From contig CM068838.1 in assembly GCA_028554795.2 (NCBI GenBank), positions 129,119,428-129,183,427 on the forward strand: 64,000 bases of DNA, in the 5' to 3' direction. Below are positions 23,663 to 31,853 of this stretch, piece after piece. The notes beneath the pieces were generated by a model, which saw nothing but the letters and a program-made list of their open reading frames with translations, did not search any database and was not told the origin of the DNA. This stretch comes from Sinohyriopsis cumingii (lineage: Eukaryota; Mollusca; Bivalvia; Unionida; Unionidae). The position numbers and the translations under genes were made by a program. The number at the start of each line of letters is the position of its first letter. Positions within the stretch are counted from its first letter, which is position 1.

Positions 23663-24592
23663 TTACGAATCGTGAGAGAACCGTTTTCGAAAATGGAGTT
23701 TCACCGTGACTTTTCCTTTGGTAAATGGAATATTTTGTCCCAGATCTCCTTTTATAGTAATGTTGACCGTGTCCAAATACGACTTGCTGACGGGCAAATA
23801 GTGAGGATGGACAAATTCGCGGTGGACGTGGTAAGTGTTTCCACCTTCCTCGTCAGCGTTCGTGGCAGAATCCACTTTGAAAGGAATGACACGCAGTAAC
23901 GGCACGGAGGTGTGTCCCACCACGTTATACTCCACCACATCGGAGTACACGAACATCAAATTCAGTCCTTGGTTCAGTTCTACTGGGGTACGAAATAACT
24001 TGCTAAAAGACTCGTTGTCGTAAACGATGGGTAATTCGTTGTTCTTGAGTATGTTCATTCTCAGGTTCATGTCTCCGCCCAACATGTCAAACAATTCAGG
24101 ACAAAATAAAATGGACATGATTTTACTCCGCTCAAATTTCATCGAGAAGCGACGAGCTGTTTTGTGGTACTCCATGGTGACACTTTTGTTAACATGCTCC
24201 AAAGCTTTCCCAAACACGCCATTAAACTTGGCAGCTATGATGTTGACCAAATGTTGACCACTGAAATAATAGCCTGGGGAAATGAAAAAGTGGTAGGTCC
24301 ACTTTTGAGTTTTCTCATTATAGGTTTTATTGTCATATATGACTTTCTTATTCAACTCCTGTTGCAATGACTCGTCATGAACTTCCACATGAAAAAAATT
24401 TTGATTGGGAAGGACATTGAGGACTTGGGTCGGGTGAATGATTTCCACTAAAGCCACTTCCCAATGGGCTTCGTGATCTAAGGGGATGGCCTGAGGTAAT
24501 TTGGCCGTGTAACAGCACAACGTGTTGTGGGGAAACACCTCCATGGAACTGTCACTGGGTAAGGTTAAGTAAAATTGGTTTTGGTGACTCAT
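23663..24592 (-). CDS. Minor capsid (penton-type) protein
   Basis: 309 residues. The start FYLTLPSDSSMEVFPHNTL and the following region about residues 40-55 (HWEVALVEIIHPTQ) are characteristic of the conserved Polinton protein assigned as the single-jelly-roll penton base at the capsid vertices. The C-terminus LGQNIPFTKGKVTVKLHFRK matches the usual end of this family. It overlaps the next upstream gene by 4 bases (24589-24592). The frame is intact. Confidence 0.88.
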   Translation of the reverse strand: MSHQNQFYLTLPSDSSMEVFPHNTLCCYTAKLPQAIPLDHEAHWEVALVEIIHPTQVLNVLPNQNFFHVEVHDESLQQELNKKVIYDNKTYNEKTQKWTYHFFISPGYYFSGQHLVNIIAAKFNGVFGKALEHVNKSVTMEYHKTARRFSMKFERSKIMSILFCPELFDMLGGDMNLRMNILKNNELPIVYDNESFSKLFRTPVELNQGLNLMFVYSDVVEYNVVGHTSVPLLRVIPFKVDSATNADEEGGNTYHVHREFVHPHYLPVSKSYLDTVNITIKGDLGQNIPFTKGKVTVKLHFRKRFSHDS

Positions 24593-25011
24593 AATTCCAG
24601 AGTTCTGTGGCTGTCCGAGGGGTTAGTGGATGTCAGAGGCGTGTCTCCGTCCAAAATGGGGTTCTGGTTGTGGTTGTGGTTGGAGTGGTGACTGGCACTG
24701 GCACTGGACACAACGTTCCCGTTCGAGGAGAATTTCAGGGAGGGATTGGGAAGCAGGTAACCGATGCAACTGCTCAATAAAATGGTCCACAATTGTTTGT
24801 CTCCTTGTTGCAAACTCAAATTCGCGATGGCTGCCCCGATGACACAATACACCACGAAGATTTGGCAGAAAAAGACGATTTGCGTTTTAGGCACACGTTC
24901 TCCACACCACACCCACAAGGGTTGTTTTTGTAAATCTTGCACAGAAGAACTAGGGGAAGAAGGACTGGTCGACGTAGCTGCGTCTGCTGTGTGAAAGGGC
25001 ATGATGGTCAC
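24589..25011 (-). CDS. Small membrane protein conserved in Polintons
   Basis: 140 residues with two hydrophobic stretches: about 43-67 (TQIVFFCQIFVVYCVIGAAI) and about 75-90 (LWTILLSSCIGYLLPNP). They follow a Trp/Cys-rich WVWCGERVPK motif. The C-terminus is Ser/His/Asn-rich and probably disordered. The motif order is one I associate with a small membrane protein found in many Polintons, but no function is established to my knowledge. A TATAAAAAG box lies at about 25016-25024 inside the 3' end of the integrase gene. Confidence 0.75.
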   Translation of the reverse strand: MTIMPFHTADAATSTSPSSPSSSVQDLQKQPLWVWCGERVPKTQIVFFCQIFVVYCVIGAAIANLSLQQGDKQLWTILLSSCIGYLLPNPSLKFSSNGNVVSSASASHHSNHNHNQNPILDGDTPLTSTNPSDSHRTLEL

Positions 25012-26120
25012 TTCTTCTTTTTATAGTCGATGACTTGCGAAGCGTCGATCCAAGAATCGAAACTGGGTGGATATCCTTTCCAACGTACTTTGACTTCTTT
25101 GACACGTCGTTTGCCCACTTTACGGGTTCTGCGTTCGAGAATGCTTTCGATGTCGTACACGTCGTCTTCTTTTTTGGTGACACGTTGTAACTCGGGCAAA
25201 TAAAACGTTCCTTTGAGTACTTCTCCGTTCATGTCTTCCAATTTATAGACGGCAGGATGACGGCCATGCACTCGTCCAGTGACGCGAAACAATTCGGTCG
25301 TCCAGTTAGGTAAGTAACTTTTGTCGAAAGTGCGTTTGGTTTTGCCAATGCGCACCCAATCTCCTACGGTCAACTCTCCACTTTTCTTGGGGACAGCCCT
25401 CGTCGGGGACGTACCAAACAGACGCTCAAACACCAGCACTTCGTTGTCGGGAGTCACTTCTTGCGGGGCACGTCCGATGCTTCGATGGTAAGATTGGTTG
25501 TACGCTTGCACCAGGTGCGGTAAGATGTCGATGTACTTCAGAGTGTGGTGATGCGTAAAATATTTCCACATGCGTTCTTTCAAAGTACGTTGAAAACGTT
25601 CCACGATGCTGGCTTTGGTTTCGGGATTCTCGGTGGTAAAAAAATGAATGTCACGTTTCTTTAATTCTTTTTGGAAAGCTTGGTTCAGAAATTCGGTGCC
25701 TTTGTCCGTTTGCCATCGAAGAGGGCGACGACCGCTTTGTTTCAACACCCGTTGCAGGGCTCGCACTAACTCGCTGCTCGATTTGGAAGTCAAGGGCACG
25801 ACCCAGGCAAATTTGGAAAAGACGTCGATGACACAAAACAAATATTTGTAGCCGCGATTGTAGCTGGCCAAATGAGAGACATCGGCTAAATCGGCTTGCC
25901 ATTGATGATCGATGCCTTCCACTCGGGTGCGACTTCTGGCAAACTTGCGTCGAATGGGTTTGTGTAAAGTGTAGGTAGCTTGTTCTTGTAACCATCGTTG
26001 CACTTGAGGTAAACGGAGACTTTTCAGTCGAGTTTTGGCAGCACGATACAATTTTTGAACTCCTGCGTAACCTGCAGGATGCGAGGGATCGTAGTAAATG
26101 CTGGCTAAGACTTTTTCCAT
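25008..26120 (-). CDS. Retrovirus-type integrase with chromodomain
   Basis: About 370 residues from the ATG at 26120. An in-frame ATG at 26156 would overlap the preceding gene. The N-terminal helical/zinc-like region is followed by an rve core with the three acidic residues: Asp in HQWQADLADV, Asp in WQTDKGTEF and Glu in SIVERFQRTL. A C-terminal chromodomain carries EVKVRWKGYPPSFDSWI. In this family the enzyme inserts the element and makes the 6-bp duplication, and the chromodomain may guide it to particular chromatin. The frame is complete. The element 2 integrase lacks the chromodomain. Confidence 0.94.
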   Translation of the reverse strand: MEKVLASIYYDPSHPAGYAGVQKLYRAAKTRLKSLRLPQVQRWLQEQATYTLHKPIRRKFARSRTRVEGIDHQWQADLADVSHLASYNRGYKYLFCVIDVFSKFAWVVPLTSKSSSELVRALQRVLKQSGRRPLRWQTDKGTEFLNQAFQKELKKRDIHFFTTENPETKASIVERFQRTLKERMWKYFTHHHTLKYIDILPHLVQAYNQSYHRSIGRAPQEVTPDNEVLVFERLFGTSPTRAVPKKSGELTVGDWVRIGKTKRTFDKSYLPNWTTELFRVTGRVHGRHPAVYKLEDMNGEVLKGTFYLPELQRVTKKEDDVYDIESILERRTRKVGKRRVKEVKVRWKGYPPSFDSWIDASQVIDYKKKK

Positions 26121-26140
26121 TTTTTGTGTTGGTTGATGTG

Positions 26141-26761
26141 TTAATAAGGCACCCACTCTTGGAAGAGGCTACTCTTTTTCTCTTGGGGTATTTTCTTGGA
26201 TTGCAATGCTTTGCGTGTGCGACCAGCAATAGGTGTCGAAGAGGAGGAGGATGTCTGTGCAGGGGATATGGGTTCTTGTTTCACTTCTGTCTTCACTTTC
26301 TTTTTCTCTTGTGATGAAGAAGGGGTGGCCATCATCTTTTTAATCCATCCAATTCTGGAGGTAGGTGGTGTTGTTAACTTGCGTACTTTTTCTGGTGGAG
26401 TTAGAAACCCTTCCTCTTCTTCTTCTCCTTTTTCTGTCTTGACCACTGGTACTGGTACTGGTACTGGTGATGGTGCTGGACTTTTCATCAAGGTCTTAAA
26501 ATCTTTCAGAGTGGGTAGAGCTGTTTCGTCTAAAGCTTTCTGGTGAAAGAGTTGCAATCGTTGCAAGAGTTGACCGTACTTTTGCGATTTTTCTGTTTCG
26601 GACAAATCTTGGCGATCCATCAAGGATTGCAATTCGTGTTGTAACTGGGACATTTCGCTCAAATTGGGATTGGGAGGTAAATGCGGGGTGCGTTGTTCTT
26701 GCCACCGATGGTATTCCATCCATCGTTTGTAAGGCACTAAAGCTAGTTTTCGTCCTTCCAT
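26141..26761 (-). CDS. Hypothetical protein, Pro/Ser/Lys-rich
   Basis: 206 residues. The N-terminus (LALVPYKRWMEYHRW) and the helical block to about residue 95 resemble a Polinton protein type that usually lies near the integrase. The rest is low-complexity Pro/Lys/Ser sequence with likely phosphorylation sites and basic patches. A role in the virion core or nucleus is possible, but unproven. A GATAAAAAG box sits at about 26807-26815 upstream. The 3' end overlaps the possible long start of the integrase. Confidence 0.6.
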   Translation of the reverse strand: MEGRKLALVPYKRWMEYHRWQEQRTPHLPPNPNLSEMSQLQHELQSLMDRQDLSETEKSQKYGQLLQRLQLFHQKALDETALPTLKDFKTLMKSPAPSPVPVPVPVVKTEKGEEEEEGFLTPPEKVRKLTTPPTSRIGWIKKMMATPSSSQEKKKVKTEVKQEPISPAQTSSSSSTPIAGRTRKALQSKKIPQEKKSSLFQEWVPY

Positions 26762-26810
26762 GGGGTTGTCAGGGGTCGATTCTGAGATCTTGGGACTTTC
26801 GAAGGCCTTT

Positions 26811-27221
26811 TTATCTTGCTCCCATCAGTCCTCCCAACATGGTTCCCAAGACTCCTTTCAGTATGGGGCCTAACAAGAGAGGCAAAATGCCTCCACGTTG
26901 AACCAACATCTTCTTTTTTTGACGAATGGGAATTTTCTTTTGAACCATTTGGCGAAGAACGTGACGATGTTTGCCTAAGCATTGTTTCTGGTGTTTGGAC
27001 AAAGGGATCGTGCCTTTCAAAACGTTCAAACAACATTCGCAGACGGTATCGATGACCTCTTTGGAGGCCGTTTGAATGAGTTTTTTTCGTAGGGGCGAAG
27101 AAGCTTTGGACAGGACAGATAACAGGTCCCCATGTTTAGCTAAACGTGGTGGCAGTCCTTTCCTTTTCTTTCCTTGGGGTTTTCTGGAGGGTGACATTTT
27201 TGCTTGTGCGTTCCGGGACAT
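26811..27221 (-). CDS. Basic core protein with RGG-hydrophobic tail
   Basis: 136 residues. ATG codons at 27221 and 27197 (MSPSRKPQGKK) are possible starts. A Lys/Arg-rich N-terminus is followed by a conserved-looking central part with two Cys (VCECCLNVLKGTIPLSKHQK) and a C-terminal RGGILPLLLGPILKGVLGTM tail that is hydrophobic and Gly-rich. Such proteins are common in Polintons and are compared with adenovirus core proteins. The GG could be a site for the element's own adenain-like protease, as inference. Confidence 0.72.
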   Translation of the reverse strand: MSRNAQAKMSPSRKPQGKKRKGLPPRLAKHGDLLSVLSKASSPLRKKLIQTASKEVIDTVCECCLNVLKGTIPLSKHQKQCLGKHRHVLRQMVQKKIPIRQKKKMLVQRGGILPLLLGPILKGVLGTMLGGLMGAR

Positions 27222-27280
27222 TCACCGAACAGACACTAACGTCGATGACTTAACGCACACCCTTTTATCTTTTTTTGGGA

Positions 27281-27469
27281 CTATCGCTTTGTCATAAAGG
27301 TGACAATGTTTTTCCCAAAATCGCCAAGGAATCCTCCCCTTTGTTGACGCCTCTTTTTCTTGGAACGACTGTGTCTTTTCTTAGGGTAATGTCGATGCTT
27401 GGCTAAGCGCTTTGTCGGATGACGCGTCTGCCTTTGTCTCTTTCTTTTGTGGCTTCTTGGAGGTGACAT
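27281..27469 (-). CDS. Very small Arg/Lys/His-rich peptide, pX/mu-like
   Basis: 62 residues. The first 45 are almost all basic, then come QQRGGFLGDFGKNIV. A GG before a hydrophobic residue resembles adenovirus protease sites, and the composition resembles the DNA-condensing peptide mu. It has its own TATAAAAAG box at 27513-27520, 45-50 bases upstream of the ATG. It is probably packaged with the genome, by analogy only. Confidence 0.62.
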   Translation of the reverse strand: MSPPRSHKRKRQRQTRHPTKRLAKHRHYPKKRHSRSKKKRRQQRGGFLGDFGKNIVTFMTKR

Positions 27470-27515
27470 CTTTTTTACAAGTTCACTGATACCCCGACTT
27501 GGTCACAGGCTCTTT

Positions 27516-28475
27516 TTATACTGGAACGCGTCGCCACTGATTGTCTTTACGTTTTATCAGTTTGAGGACAGGCATGACACGTCGTGCAGGGGTACGCAAC
27601 GGACTAAATCGAGCCAGTTCTTGCTTGGACAAATCCAGTAAACTTTGTAACATGCCCGATCTTTCTTGGACTTTGATTTTGGGAGAAGGTACTTTGTGAG
27701 CAGCAGCCACTGCCACTAAATTGGAGGGTCCTGCCACTGGGGAAGTTCTTTTGGGGGTCATCAACGGAGATGTTCTTGGTGTGATCAACGTCTCCAAGTA
27801 CTCTTCAGTTCTGGGTGTCATCAACGGAGAAGTGGATGAACGTGAGGATGCCGGAGACGCAGTCACTGCCGTGGCAGGTCGTGGTTTGCGAGTGTAAGGT
27901 TGCGTCCTGGCCGAAGTGCCTCTCTTGAGACTAGTTTTCTTCTGTGGACTTTTCTTTTTCTGGGGACTTTTTCTCTGTTTCTTTTTCTGGGGGCTTCTTT
28001 TCTTTTTTCGGGGTGGTGTCTGGTAAGAGGAGGGTCCTGCCACTGGAGAAGTTATTCTTCTTGGGGACCTGGTCTTTTTCTTTTTCTTCTTGGGGCTTCG
28101 TTGGACTTTTGTCTTGGGGATAACTTTGGGGGCATTAGGATCCCATCTTAAGAGTGAGCGAATGATGACCCCTCCTAGAGTACCGCTCCCTCCAGGTTTC
28201 AAAATGATTTGTTTTTTGGTTTGAGTGTCGATGCGGGGATCGGCCAGTTGGACCAAAGCGACTTTGTTTCGATCGAAAAAGCGTTTGGTTTGATGAGGAA
28301 TCTGAATGATTCCTTGGAGTAATTGACGTGCCGTCACCGTGAACCATCGTAAGACTTCTTTGAGACTAGCTTCTAAGACACGGGCTCGTGTTTGTGGATC
28401 TTTTTCTCGACTGATGCCATACAAGGCACGAATCAATTTGACGGGAAGATGCGACTGAAGGGACGTCATGTTCAC
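27516..28475 (-). CDS. Core-like protein with folded N-terminus and basic repeats
   Basis: 319 residues. Residues 1-110 (LPVKLIRALYG start, ILKPGGSGTLGG near residue 92) look folded. Residues 120-250 are Lys/Ser/Pro-rich with repeated KKKSPQKKK blocks, and repeated TSPLMTP and TSPVAGPS segments. The C-terminus is basic. This pattern suggests a nucleic-acid-binding structural protein. The Gly-Gly clusters could be maturation sites. A TATAAAAA box lies at about 28508-28515 within the region downstream of the ATPase. Confidence 0.6.
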   Translation of the reverse strand: MNMTSLQSHLPVKLIRALYGISREKDPQTRARVLEASLKEVLRWFTVTARQLLQGIIQIPHQTKRFFDRNKVALVQLADPRIDTQTKKQIILKPGGSGTLGGVIIRSLLRWDPNAPKVIPKTKVQRSPKKKKKKTRSPRRITSPVAGPSSYQTPPRKKKRSPQKKKQRKSPQKKKSPQKKTSLKRGTSARTQPYTRKPRPATAVTASPASSRSSTSPLMTPRTEEYLETLITPRTSPLMTPKRTSPVAGPSNLVAVAAAHKVPSPKIKVQERSGMLQSLLDLSKQELARFSPLRTPARRVMPVLKLIKRKDNQWRRVPV

Positions 28476-28523
28476 ACTGTGTGAGACAGACGAAAAAGGG
28501 TCTGAGGTTTTTATAGATTTTTT

Positions 28524-29267
28524 TCATGGGGAGTGAAATGAAGTCGAGGACGGAGACGTGTACAGGACAGGCCCTCCGTCTTGGCACCAGTGGTGAAACA
28601 AGTGGGTACGAAATCGCAAATCCTCGGGGGTCGTAGGTTTCAAATCGACGAGTAAATAGGCGTGTGGCGTTTGAGTGGCATCGTCGTACGCCTGAGTCAG
28701 CCAAGGCGTTCCTAACTGTTTGGCTAAGACTTGCACTTGCGATTTATCTCGAGGACTTTTAAACAAGACCACGTAATGCGCATTGAGACTGATGGTGCGA
28801 TGGGCTTTACTTTGTTGAAACAAATTTTGGGTGATGTAAACGACACTGGCATTACGGTGATGCCCTTTGCGCGTAAACCACAATTTAATTTCTTCTTCGT
28901 CTTCTCCTAACATGTCGTCGAAAATGACCAAATGGGTTAGACGGGAGTCAGAGACGATGCCATCGTCTTCTTTAGGAATGCCTTCCACAAACACGATGGA
29001 ATCGCCTTGACTTTCTCGCAAGAGGCTGTACGCCGATTGCCACTCTTTGTAACACCACACGATCCGTTGAGGGGGTCGATCGATCAAATGATGTTTATGT
29101 TCGATCAAACGTTTGACGAATTCGGTTTTGCCTGAACCGCTAGGTCCAGCAATGAGCATGTTAAAGGGATGGCGAAGATACAAAGCCTCCCAACTGGCAC
29201 GATCTAAGTGTTCGTCAATGACTTTGACAGTAGAGGAAGAGGGAGCAGAGACAGCAGAGGTAGCCAT
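28524..29267 (-). CDS. Genome-packaging ATPase (A32/FtsK-HerA type)
   Basis: 247 residues from the ATG at 29267, about 45 bases downstream of a TATATAAA box at 29314-29323. The further-upstream ATG at 29306 lies near the expected transcription start. Walker A is GPSGSGKT, Walker B is THLVIFDDML, and the sensor-like segment VVYITQNLFQQ follows. This is the Polinton/PRD1-lineage packaging motor that translocates DNA into preformed capsids. The frame is intact and the length typical. Confidence 0.94.
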   Translation of the reverse strand: MATSAVSAPSSSTVKVIDEHLDRASWEALYLRHPFNMLIAGPSGSGKTEFVKRLIEHKHHLIDRPPQRIVWCYKEWQSAYSLLRESQGDSIVFVEGIPKEDDGIVSDSRLTHLVIFDDMLGEDEEEIKLWFTRKGHHRNASVVYITQNLFQQSKAHRTISLNAHYVVLFKSPRDKSQVQVLAKQLGTPWLTQAYDDATQTPHAYLLVDLKPTTPEDLRFRTHLFHHWCQDGGPVLYTSPSSTSFHSP

Positions 29268-29313
29268 GGTGTGAGAAATGTCACTTGTGACACTAAAAAC
29301 AAACAAGACAAGA

Positions 29314-29323
29314 GTTTATATAC
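29314..29323 (-). promoter_or_regulatory. TATA box of the ATPase gene
   Basis: GTATATAAAC on the minus strand, 47 bases before the ATG. Similar TATA boxes precede most genes of this element: about 25016, 26807, 27513, 28508, 30124, 31866 and 35951. Confidence 0.65.
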
Positions 29324-29337
29324 TTTTTCAGAACACG

Positions 29338-29343
29338 TTTATT
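29338..29343 (-). terminator. Poly(A) signal after the accessory block
   Basis: AATAAA on the minus strand, 8 nt past the stop of the 29351-29680 gene and just upstream of the ATPase promoter. Confidence 0.55.
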
Positions 29344-29350
29344 GAATGTT

Positions 29351-29680
29351 TCAAATATGAACACGAAAGACAAAAATACATACAACCCAAATAGTGATGT
29401 ACAGGAATATGAAACACAGCAAAACAATCAAAGTGAAATATAAACAAGTGTCTGTACAACATGTTTTGGGTAACGAAGATGTCCTAGGGACAGTGTGTAA
29501 TGTTCTTACAGTCTCTACTTGAGGTATTGTCACACAAGTGTCCTCCCGGAATGACCTTTCAGGTATGTCCATGACAGTCCTGTCCTGAAGCGAGTGGTTG
29601 TTCTCGGTGACGGGTTCTTCTGGCACCGTCACTAACACAGGTTGAAAAGTAACTTTTTTCCTTGAACAACTCTCGTGCAT
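29351..29680 (-). CDS. Tail-anchored membrane protein, overlapping gene
   Basis: 109 residues from the ATG at 29680 (an ATG at 29761 is also in frame). The body is hydrophilic. The last 30 residues are one long hydrophobic helix (CLYFTLIVLLCFIFLYITIW and onward) with almost nothing after it, the layout of a tail-anchored protein. It overlaps the 29559-29900 gene in a different frame over about 120 bases. The function is unknown. Confidence 0.55.
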   Translation of the reverse strand: MHESCSRKKVTFQPVLVTVPEEPVTENNHSLQDRTVMDIPERSFREDTCVTIPQVETVRTLHTVPRTSSLPKTCCTDTCLYFTLIVLLCFIFLYITIWVVCIFVFRVHI

Positions 29681-29900
29681 ACTGGGCCACTTCTTGGGTC
29701 CAAACCTCAAAACCCCCCTTTTTCCAATCACGAACATCTGTCCAATGAGGGTGTAAGTCACAAGCTACACACACATCGTCATACACGTCTTGGGTCGCTA
29801 AAAGTTGACGAATCTTTTTTTCCTGTTGAGGTCGAGAAGTATCCAGATGAAAACACAAGGCTTTGAACAAAAGGAGTTTTTCGTGACCATTTAAGGCCAT
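29559..29900 (-). CDS. Hypothetical protein, helical, overlapping gene
   Basis: 113 residues from ATG 29900, which overlaps the stop region of the upstream gene (29891). The product begins MALNGHEKLLLFKALCFHLD and contains CVACDLHPHW. Its 3' part is read in a second frame by the membrane protein gene. The function is unknown. The coupling suggests co-expression of three small proteins from one transcript starting at the TATA box near 30124. Confidence 0.5.
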   Translation of the reverse strand: MALNGHEKLLLFKALCFHLDTSRPQQEKKIRQLLATQDVYDDVCVACDLHPHWTDVRDWKKGGFEVWTQEVAQYARELFKEKSYFSTCVSDGARRTRHREQPLASGQDCHGHT

Positions 29901-30115
29901 GGAGGTGGTAAGTACTGATCGTAAAGAGTCCACAAAGAATCGGCTGGTAAACGAAATCCCAGAAAACAAGTCACTAAGACACACACCACTTGTCGTCCAA
30001 AATTGAATGGATACAGTTCTTGTAATAATTGATGGTAATGATCCACGGTTTGAATATGGTCATTGAGTTCCTTCCACGGAATCTGTTGGATGACATGTGA
30101 CATAAACCGTGGCAT
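29891..30115 (-). CDS. Small hypothetical protein
   Basis: 74 residues. A TATAAAAA box at about 30124-30132 lies just upstream, though the short spacing would imply a very short leader or an internal start. It contains YPFNFGRQVV followed 30 residues later by a Trp-Pro end. These loosely recall the BH1 and BH2 positions of Bcl-2-like proteins. The resemblance is too weak to call. It overlaps the neighbouring genes on both sides. Confidence 0.4.
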   Translation of the reverse strand: MPRFMSHVIQQIPWKELNDHIQTVDHYHQLLQELYPFNFGRQVVCVLVTCFLGFRLPADSLWTLYDQYLPPPWP

Positions 30116-30578
30116 GACAGCCTGTTTTTATATTCTCTTTTTTTCGGATGCAATAGACGTACTTTCTAGCCAGAGATCTTCGTTCTCCAGTAGGGAATCT
30201 AAATCTTGCATACTGTAACCGAAACGTCAGAGTTCGTTTAGGTGTTTCCTCTTCCTCTAAGTAGATTCCACGTAAAATATGTTGGTAATCCTTTAACTTG
30301 TCTTCCTCAATGTATTGCTGTAGGTGAATCTCGAAGTAACCATAATCATGAACATGTCGATCATTAGCGACCTCAAAGTTTTGAACAATGTCTGACCATT
30401 GAAAGAATTTCTGACGAATCAGTTCTCTTATACCATTCAGGTACCAGTGGTTAAAAATCTGGTGACGTAACGGATGCAATTGTTCTTTACGTTTCACTTG
30501 TATTTTGACCAGCTCTCGGTAAATGCGTTCTCTCAACTCCACAGGCAAAGCACGAATGTTCTCTTGTAAAGTATCCAT
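30060..30578 (-). CDS. F-box-like accessory protein, copy 1
   Basis: 172 residues. The N-terminus IRALPVELRERIYRELVKIQ has the Leu-Pro-x-Glu-Leu-Arg..Ile-Tyr pattern seen at the start of many F-box domains. The rest has no recognised motif. It is a tandem paralogue of 30591-31046: the first 37 or so residues are almost identical, and the remainder has diverged strongly. F-box proteins recruit SCF ubiquitin ligases, so a host-interaction role is possible, but inferred. The 3' end overlaps the next gene. Confidence 0.55.
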   Translation of the reverse strand: MDTLQENIRALPVELRERIYRELVKIQVKRKEQLHPLRHQIFNHWYLNGIRELIRQKFFQWSDIVQNFEVANDRHVHDYGYFEIHLQQYIEEDKLKDYQHILRGIYLEEEETPKRTLTFRLQYARFRFPTGERRSLARKYVYCIRKKENIKTGCHATVYVTCHPTDSVEGTQ

Positions 30579-30590
30579 GAATAGGTTATA

Positions 30591-31046
30591 CTAAATTCTC
30601 TTTGGTCTGACACAAGAAATGTACTCTTTGCACAAACATGGTTTCACTTCAGTGTCGAATTTAAATCGTTGAGTCACTAATCTACACATTACAATTCGTT
30701 CAGAAGTTTCCTCTTTCACCAAGTTGACATTGTGTGAAAGATGTTGGTAATTCGTTAACTCTTCCTCTGGAATTCGATGCAGTACGTTTACAATGTAGTA
30801 GATAAAATCGTCCATACCAAACCATTCCTTTTTATAACCAGGAGGTCGTTGATCAATGTCTGTCCAATGGAACACTTTCAATTGAATCAGTCCTTGTATA
30901 GCCTTCAGGTACCAGTGGTTCAAACACCGGTGACGTATCGGATGCAATTGTTCTTTACGTTTCACTTGTATTTTGACCAGTTCTCGATAAATGCGTTCTC
31001 TCAACTCCACAGGCAAAGCACGAATGTTCTCTTGTAAAGTATTCAT
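30591..31046 (-). CDS. F-box-like accessory protein, copy 2
   Basis: 151 residues, with the same N-terminal LPVELRERIYRELVK motif and N-terminal 37 residues as the downstream copy. The C-terminal portion has changed but kept its order of short motifs (NHWYL, W.DI, YQH), as expected after tandem duplication. The function is unknown. No domain beyond the F-box-like start is recognised. Confidence 0.55.
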   Translation of the reverse strand: MNTLQENIRALPVELRERIYRELVKIQVKRKEQLHPIRHRCLNHWYLKAIQGLIQLKVFHWTDIDQRPPGYKKEWFGMDDFIYYIVNVLHRIPEEELTNYQHLSHNVNLVKEETSERIVMCRLVTQRFKFDTEVKPCLCKEYISCVRPKRI

Positions 31047-31076
31047 GAACAGATTATTATGGTAAAAAAAGTTACT

Positions 31077-31808
31077 TCAATGTCTCGGTCCCACTAAAGG
31101 TAAGTAATGACAATTCGGTGACCATCGAGCATGTTCTACGTAGGCCGAATCTTGCGGTTCCCAGTGGTGAAGTGACACACTGCAACTGAAGCACTTGACT
31201 TTATCTCCTTCGCCCAAGTAGAAAAATCCGGCTCTGGCTAATTCTTCGGGGGTCGGTCCTCCCAGATACTTAGGCCATTTTCCTTTGAACGATTGAAGAC
31301 GATTTTCAAAGTCGCAGTATTCCGACAAACGCACAGGAAACGAATATTCGTTTTTCACAGGTTCGTTTCGATGAGGGTTGAGTGAAATGGGCAGGAGTTT
31401 GCTCAGGGCTGGATGACATCCGTAGGGAGGTAAACGTGAAGGTCGACATTCCCCTTTAAAACGAAACCCAGTAAAATGTCCAAGAGGACGAGCAGCATCG
31501 CTTTCGCATCCCACAGGTTTGACACGCACAGCATCACTTTCCATGACAGGGGTAGGGGCACTAAAGTTCCCATGATGCTTTACGGCATCGCTCAGGTCAC
31601 AAGGTACAGCATCGGTCCCATCGCAAGGCTCACAATCGCACTCGTCTGCAAACTCCGTTACGCAATTACAATGGTAACCACATGGACAATCGCAGTTTCC
31701 TTCCGGACATTTTCCGTCGCAATGTCTGGGTCTTATCCATCCAGTAGAGAAAGATACAGCTTTTTTACAATCCCCAAACTGGAACGATGTCTTTTTCAAA
31801 GTATTCAT
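31077..31808 (-). CDS. BIR-domain (IAP-like) protein
   Basis: 243 residues. The C-terminal part is a BIR domain: FENRLQSFKGKW at about 167-178, then the zinc ligands Cys206, Cys209, His226 and Cys233 with the exact C-x2-C-x16-H-x6-C spacing of baculoviral IAP repeats. The N-terminal third (residues 30-70) is very rich in Cys. No RING finger follows, unlike many IAPs. Family members restrain caspases or control cell division, so an anti-apoptotic role is likely. A TATATAAA box lies at 31866-31875 in the 3' end of the polymerase gene. Confidence 0.9.
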   Translation of the reverse strand: MNTLKKTSFQFGDCKKAVSFSTGWIRPRHCDGKCPEGNCDCPCGYHCNCVTEFADECDCEPCDGTDAVPCDLSDAVKHHGNFSAPTPVMESDAVRVKPVGCESDAARPLGHFTGFRFKGECRPSRLPPYGCHPALSKLLPISLNPHRNEPVKNEYSFPVRLSEYCDFENRLQSFKGKWPKYLGGPTPEELARAGFFYLGEGDKVKCFSCSVSLHHWEPQDSAYVEHARWSPNCHYLPLVGPRH

Positions 31809-31853
31809 CTTGTTCGCTCGGTCTTGGTAGTCCCAATGAACTATCGATCTTGC

